Positions 14,109 through 15,225 of a stretch of DNA of 15,225 bases are shown here, piece by piece (position 1 is the stretch's first letter; the number at the start of each line of letters is the position of its first letter). The notes under the pieces are model-generated. The model was not told where the DNA came from. It did not search any database and was given only the letters and a program-made list of their open reading frames with translations. This DNA comes from an uncultured Dyadobacter sp. (GTDB taxonomy: Bacteria > Bacteroidota > Bacteroidia > Cytophagales > Spirosomataceae): the NCBI GenBank assembly GCA_946481035.1, contig CAMLNK010000010.1, positions 1-15,225 on the forward strand. The letters are read 5' to 3'. The position numbers and the translations under genes were made by a program.

Positions 14109-14819
14109 TTAGCTTCCCAATCCGTAGCGCACAATGCAGTACAATGCACGGAAACCGTCTTTCCAGTTGATCTTTTTGCCCTCGTCGTACGTGCGGCCAT
14201 AGTAGGAAACCCCCACTTCGTAAATGCGGATTTTCGGGACTTTGGAGATTTTGGCCGTTACCTCCGGTTCGAAACCGAAGCGGTTTTCGACGAGTTTGAG
14301 GTTTTTGAGAATATCGGCGCGGAAGAGTTTGTAGCATGTTTCCATATCCGTCAGGTTGAGGTTGGTAAACATGTTGCTCAGGAATGTCAGGAACTTGTTC
14401 CCGATTGTATGCCAGAAAAAAAGGATGCGGTGTGGTCTTCCGCCCATGAAGCGGGAGCCATACACCACATCCGCATATCCTTCGATAACCGGTTTTAGCA
14501 ATATATTGAATTCCTGGGGGTCGTATTCAAGGTCGGCATCCTGTACGATAATGTAATCGCCTGTTGCCCGGCGGATGCCTGTGTGCAATGCCGCCCCTTT
14601 TCCCTGGTTGTATTCATGCCGGAAGTAAGCTACTTCCAGCTCGGGATTCTCTTCTATAAATTTTTTAGCAACTGCCTCCGTATTGTCGGCAGAACAGTCG
14701 TTCACAATTACAATCTCCTTTTGAAAATTGCCTATCAGTTCAACGGATCTGAGTTTATCCAGCACATTGCGGATTGTCTTTTCTTCATTGTAGGCAGGTA
14801 CGATAACCGATAATTTCAT
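14109..14819 (-). CDS. Family 2 glycosyltransferase, DPM1/polyprenyl-phosphate-sugar synthase-like
   Basis: This is a 236-residue cytosolic or membrane-associated GT-A glycosyltransferase. The nucleotide-sugar site is complete: VIVPAYNEE (5-13), [10 protein letters not shown] (38-47) and QDADLEYDP (93-101) with the DxD-like Asp94/Asp96. [12 protein letters not shown] (71-82), YGSRF (120-124) and [15 protein letters not shown] (157-171) are typical of dolichyl-/undecaprenyl-phosphate mannose or glucose synthases. The short length and lack of C-terminal membrane helices match the soluble human-DPM1 type. Expected reaction: GDP-Man or UDP-Glc plus polyprenyl phosphate gives a polyprenyl-phosphate sugar, the donor for GT-C enzymes; the sugar cannot be read from sequence. 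The gene lies 60 bp behind the ROK kinase on the same strand, with a 9-bp direct repeat in the gap. It converges on the 507-aa gene with 43 bp between the stop codons and no clear hairpin. Confidence 0.9.
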   Translation of the reverse strand: MKLSVIVPAYNEEKTIRNVLDKLRSVELIGNFQKEIVIVNDCSADNTEAVAKKFIEENPELEVAYFRHEYNQGKGAALHTGIRRATGDYIIVQDADLEYDPQEFNILLKPVIEGYADVVYGSRFMGGRPHRILFFWHTIGNKFLTFLSNMFTNLNLTDMETCYKLFRADILKNLKLVENRFGFEPEVTAKISKVPKIRIYEVGVSYYGRTYDEGKKINWKDGFRALYCIVRYGLGS

Positions 14820-14829
14820 CAGGTAATAA

Positions 14830-14854
14830 TAAGAGTGAGACTGTTTAAGAGTGA
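14830..14854. repeat. 9-bp direct repeat upstream of the GT2 gene
   Basis: TAAGAGTGA occurs at 14830-14838 and again at 14846-14854, 16 bases apart start to start, 11-35 bases before the GT2 start codon. It could be a pair of regulator sites or a small duplication. Confidence 0.5.
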
Positions 14855-14879
14855 ATCTTTATTGTTTCGGGGTTATACG

Positions 14880-15225
14880 TTATTCAAAACACAAGGAAGC
14901 TGCTCCCAGCAGTCCGGCGTCGTTGGCGAGTGTTGCGCGTTTGATAGTAACGGTTTTCAGGTAATAAGGCGTCAGCCAATACTTGAAACGATCGTTAATA
15001 GCCGGCAAAATAAACTCAAATGAGGCAGAAATACCACCACCGATCAAAATTGTTGTGATATCCAGGATCCGGATCATCGAAACCAGCCCTTCGCCCAACA
15101 GGTAACCCATGTCGTGGAACACCGCTTTGGCCAGCTCGTCACCCGCCGAAGCAGCAGCTACGAGTCCGGTAGTTGAAATCGTGCCGTCGGCAGGAAGTTG
15201 GGTAGTGCCGGTGTAAGCTGCACGC
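14880..15225 (-). CDS. ROK-family sugar kinase, probably glucokinase, C-terminal part (cut by window edge)
   Basis: The last 114 codons are visible; the start and the ATP- and sugar-binding N-terminal part lie beyond 15225. The frame reads on through the edge without a stop. Family signs are TTGLVAAASAGDELAKAVFHDMGYLLGEG, then SMIRILDITTILIGGGIS, where the GGG-type loop is part of the ROK ATP-binding C-terminal lobe, and the closing LANDAGLLGAASL, which is near universal in ROK kinases. ROK enzymes phosphorylate glucose, N-acetylglucosamine or related hexoses; some members are transcription repressors with an N-terminal HTH, which cannot be excluded here. The zinc-binding CxCGxxGCxE motif would be further upstream and is not visible. 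The gene precedes the GT2 gene on the same strand with a 60-bp gap, so a shared transcript is possible. Confidence 0.85.
   Translation of the reverse strand, partial: RAAYTGTTQLPADGTISTTGLVAAASAGDELAKAVFHDMGYLLGEGLVSMIRILDITTILIGGGISASFEFILPAINDRFKYWLTPYYLKTVTIKRATLANDAGLLGAASLCFE

Overview
The window looks like chromosomal DNA of a Bacteroidota member, most likely order Cytophagales and possibly Dyadobacter-like. Four things support this: a DUF5606 protein (a family I know only from Bacteroidota), promoters of the Bacteroidota type (TTG, about 19-20 bases, TAnnTTTG) instead of -35/-10 boxes, a C-terminal type IX secretion (T9SS) sorting domain on a secreted esterase, and CBM/Ig-like secreted proteins typical of the group. 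The genus is a guess; the phylum is fairly safe. I see no tRNA, rRNA, CRISPR array, transposase or phage gene. No gene-free stretch exceeds 300 bases; the longest is about 211 bases (10391-10601).

Left part (1-5158), mainly housekeeping. On the minus strand lie engB (ribosome-assembly GTPase), a DUF5606 protein and a truncated deoC at the window edge. Diverging from engB is an exported thioredoxin-like protein. Its gene ends at a perfect 19-bp hairpin terminator shared with the convergent gmd (GDP-mannose 4,6-dehydratase). Upstream of gmd on the same strand is a SPOR-domain lipoprotein. Its promoter overlaps, back to back, the promoter of murB (peptidoglycan precursor synthesis), so two envelope genes share one control region.

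Middle part (5165-10011), envelope or surface polysaccharide theme. Directly behind murB is a polytopic membrane protein resembling the GT-C glycosyltransferase DIE2/ALG10. Next comes a secreted SGNH (SASA-type) carbohydrate esterase with a fibronectin III-like domain and a T9SS sorting domain. Convergent to it, 3 bases away, is a second large polytopic membrane protein of unknown function.

Right part (10100-15225), accessory in character. A stand-alone LuxR-type HTH protein diverges from a tightly linked pair of exported proteins. The first (645 aa) is a mosaic of carbohydrate-binding modules with an apparently permuted discoidin-like segment. The second (507 aa) matches no family I recognise but has the look of a glycoside hydrolase. 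A DPM1-like family 2 glycosyltransferase and the 3' part of a ROK-family sugar kinase follow on the minus strand.

Putting it together (inference): the GT2 enzyme could make a polyprenyl-phosphate sugar, and the GT-C-like membrane proteins could use it to build or decorate a surface glycan. The esterase and the 645/507-aa pair could bind, trim or remodel such a glycan. The best candidate for something undescribed is the 10602-14065 pair with its divergent regulator and hairpin-containing control region.
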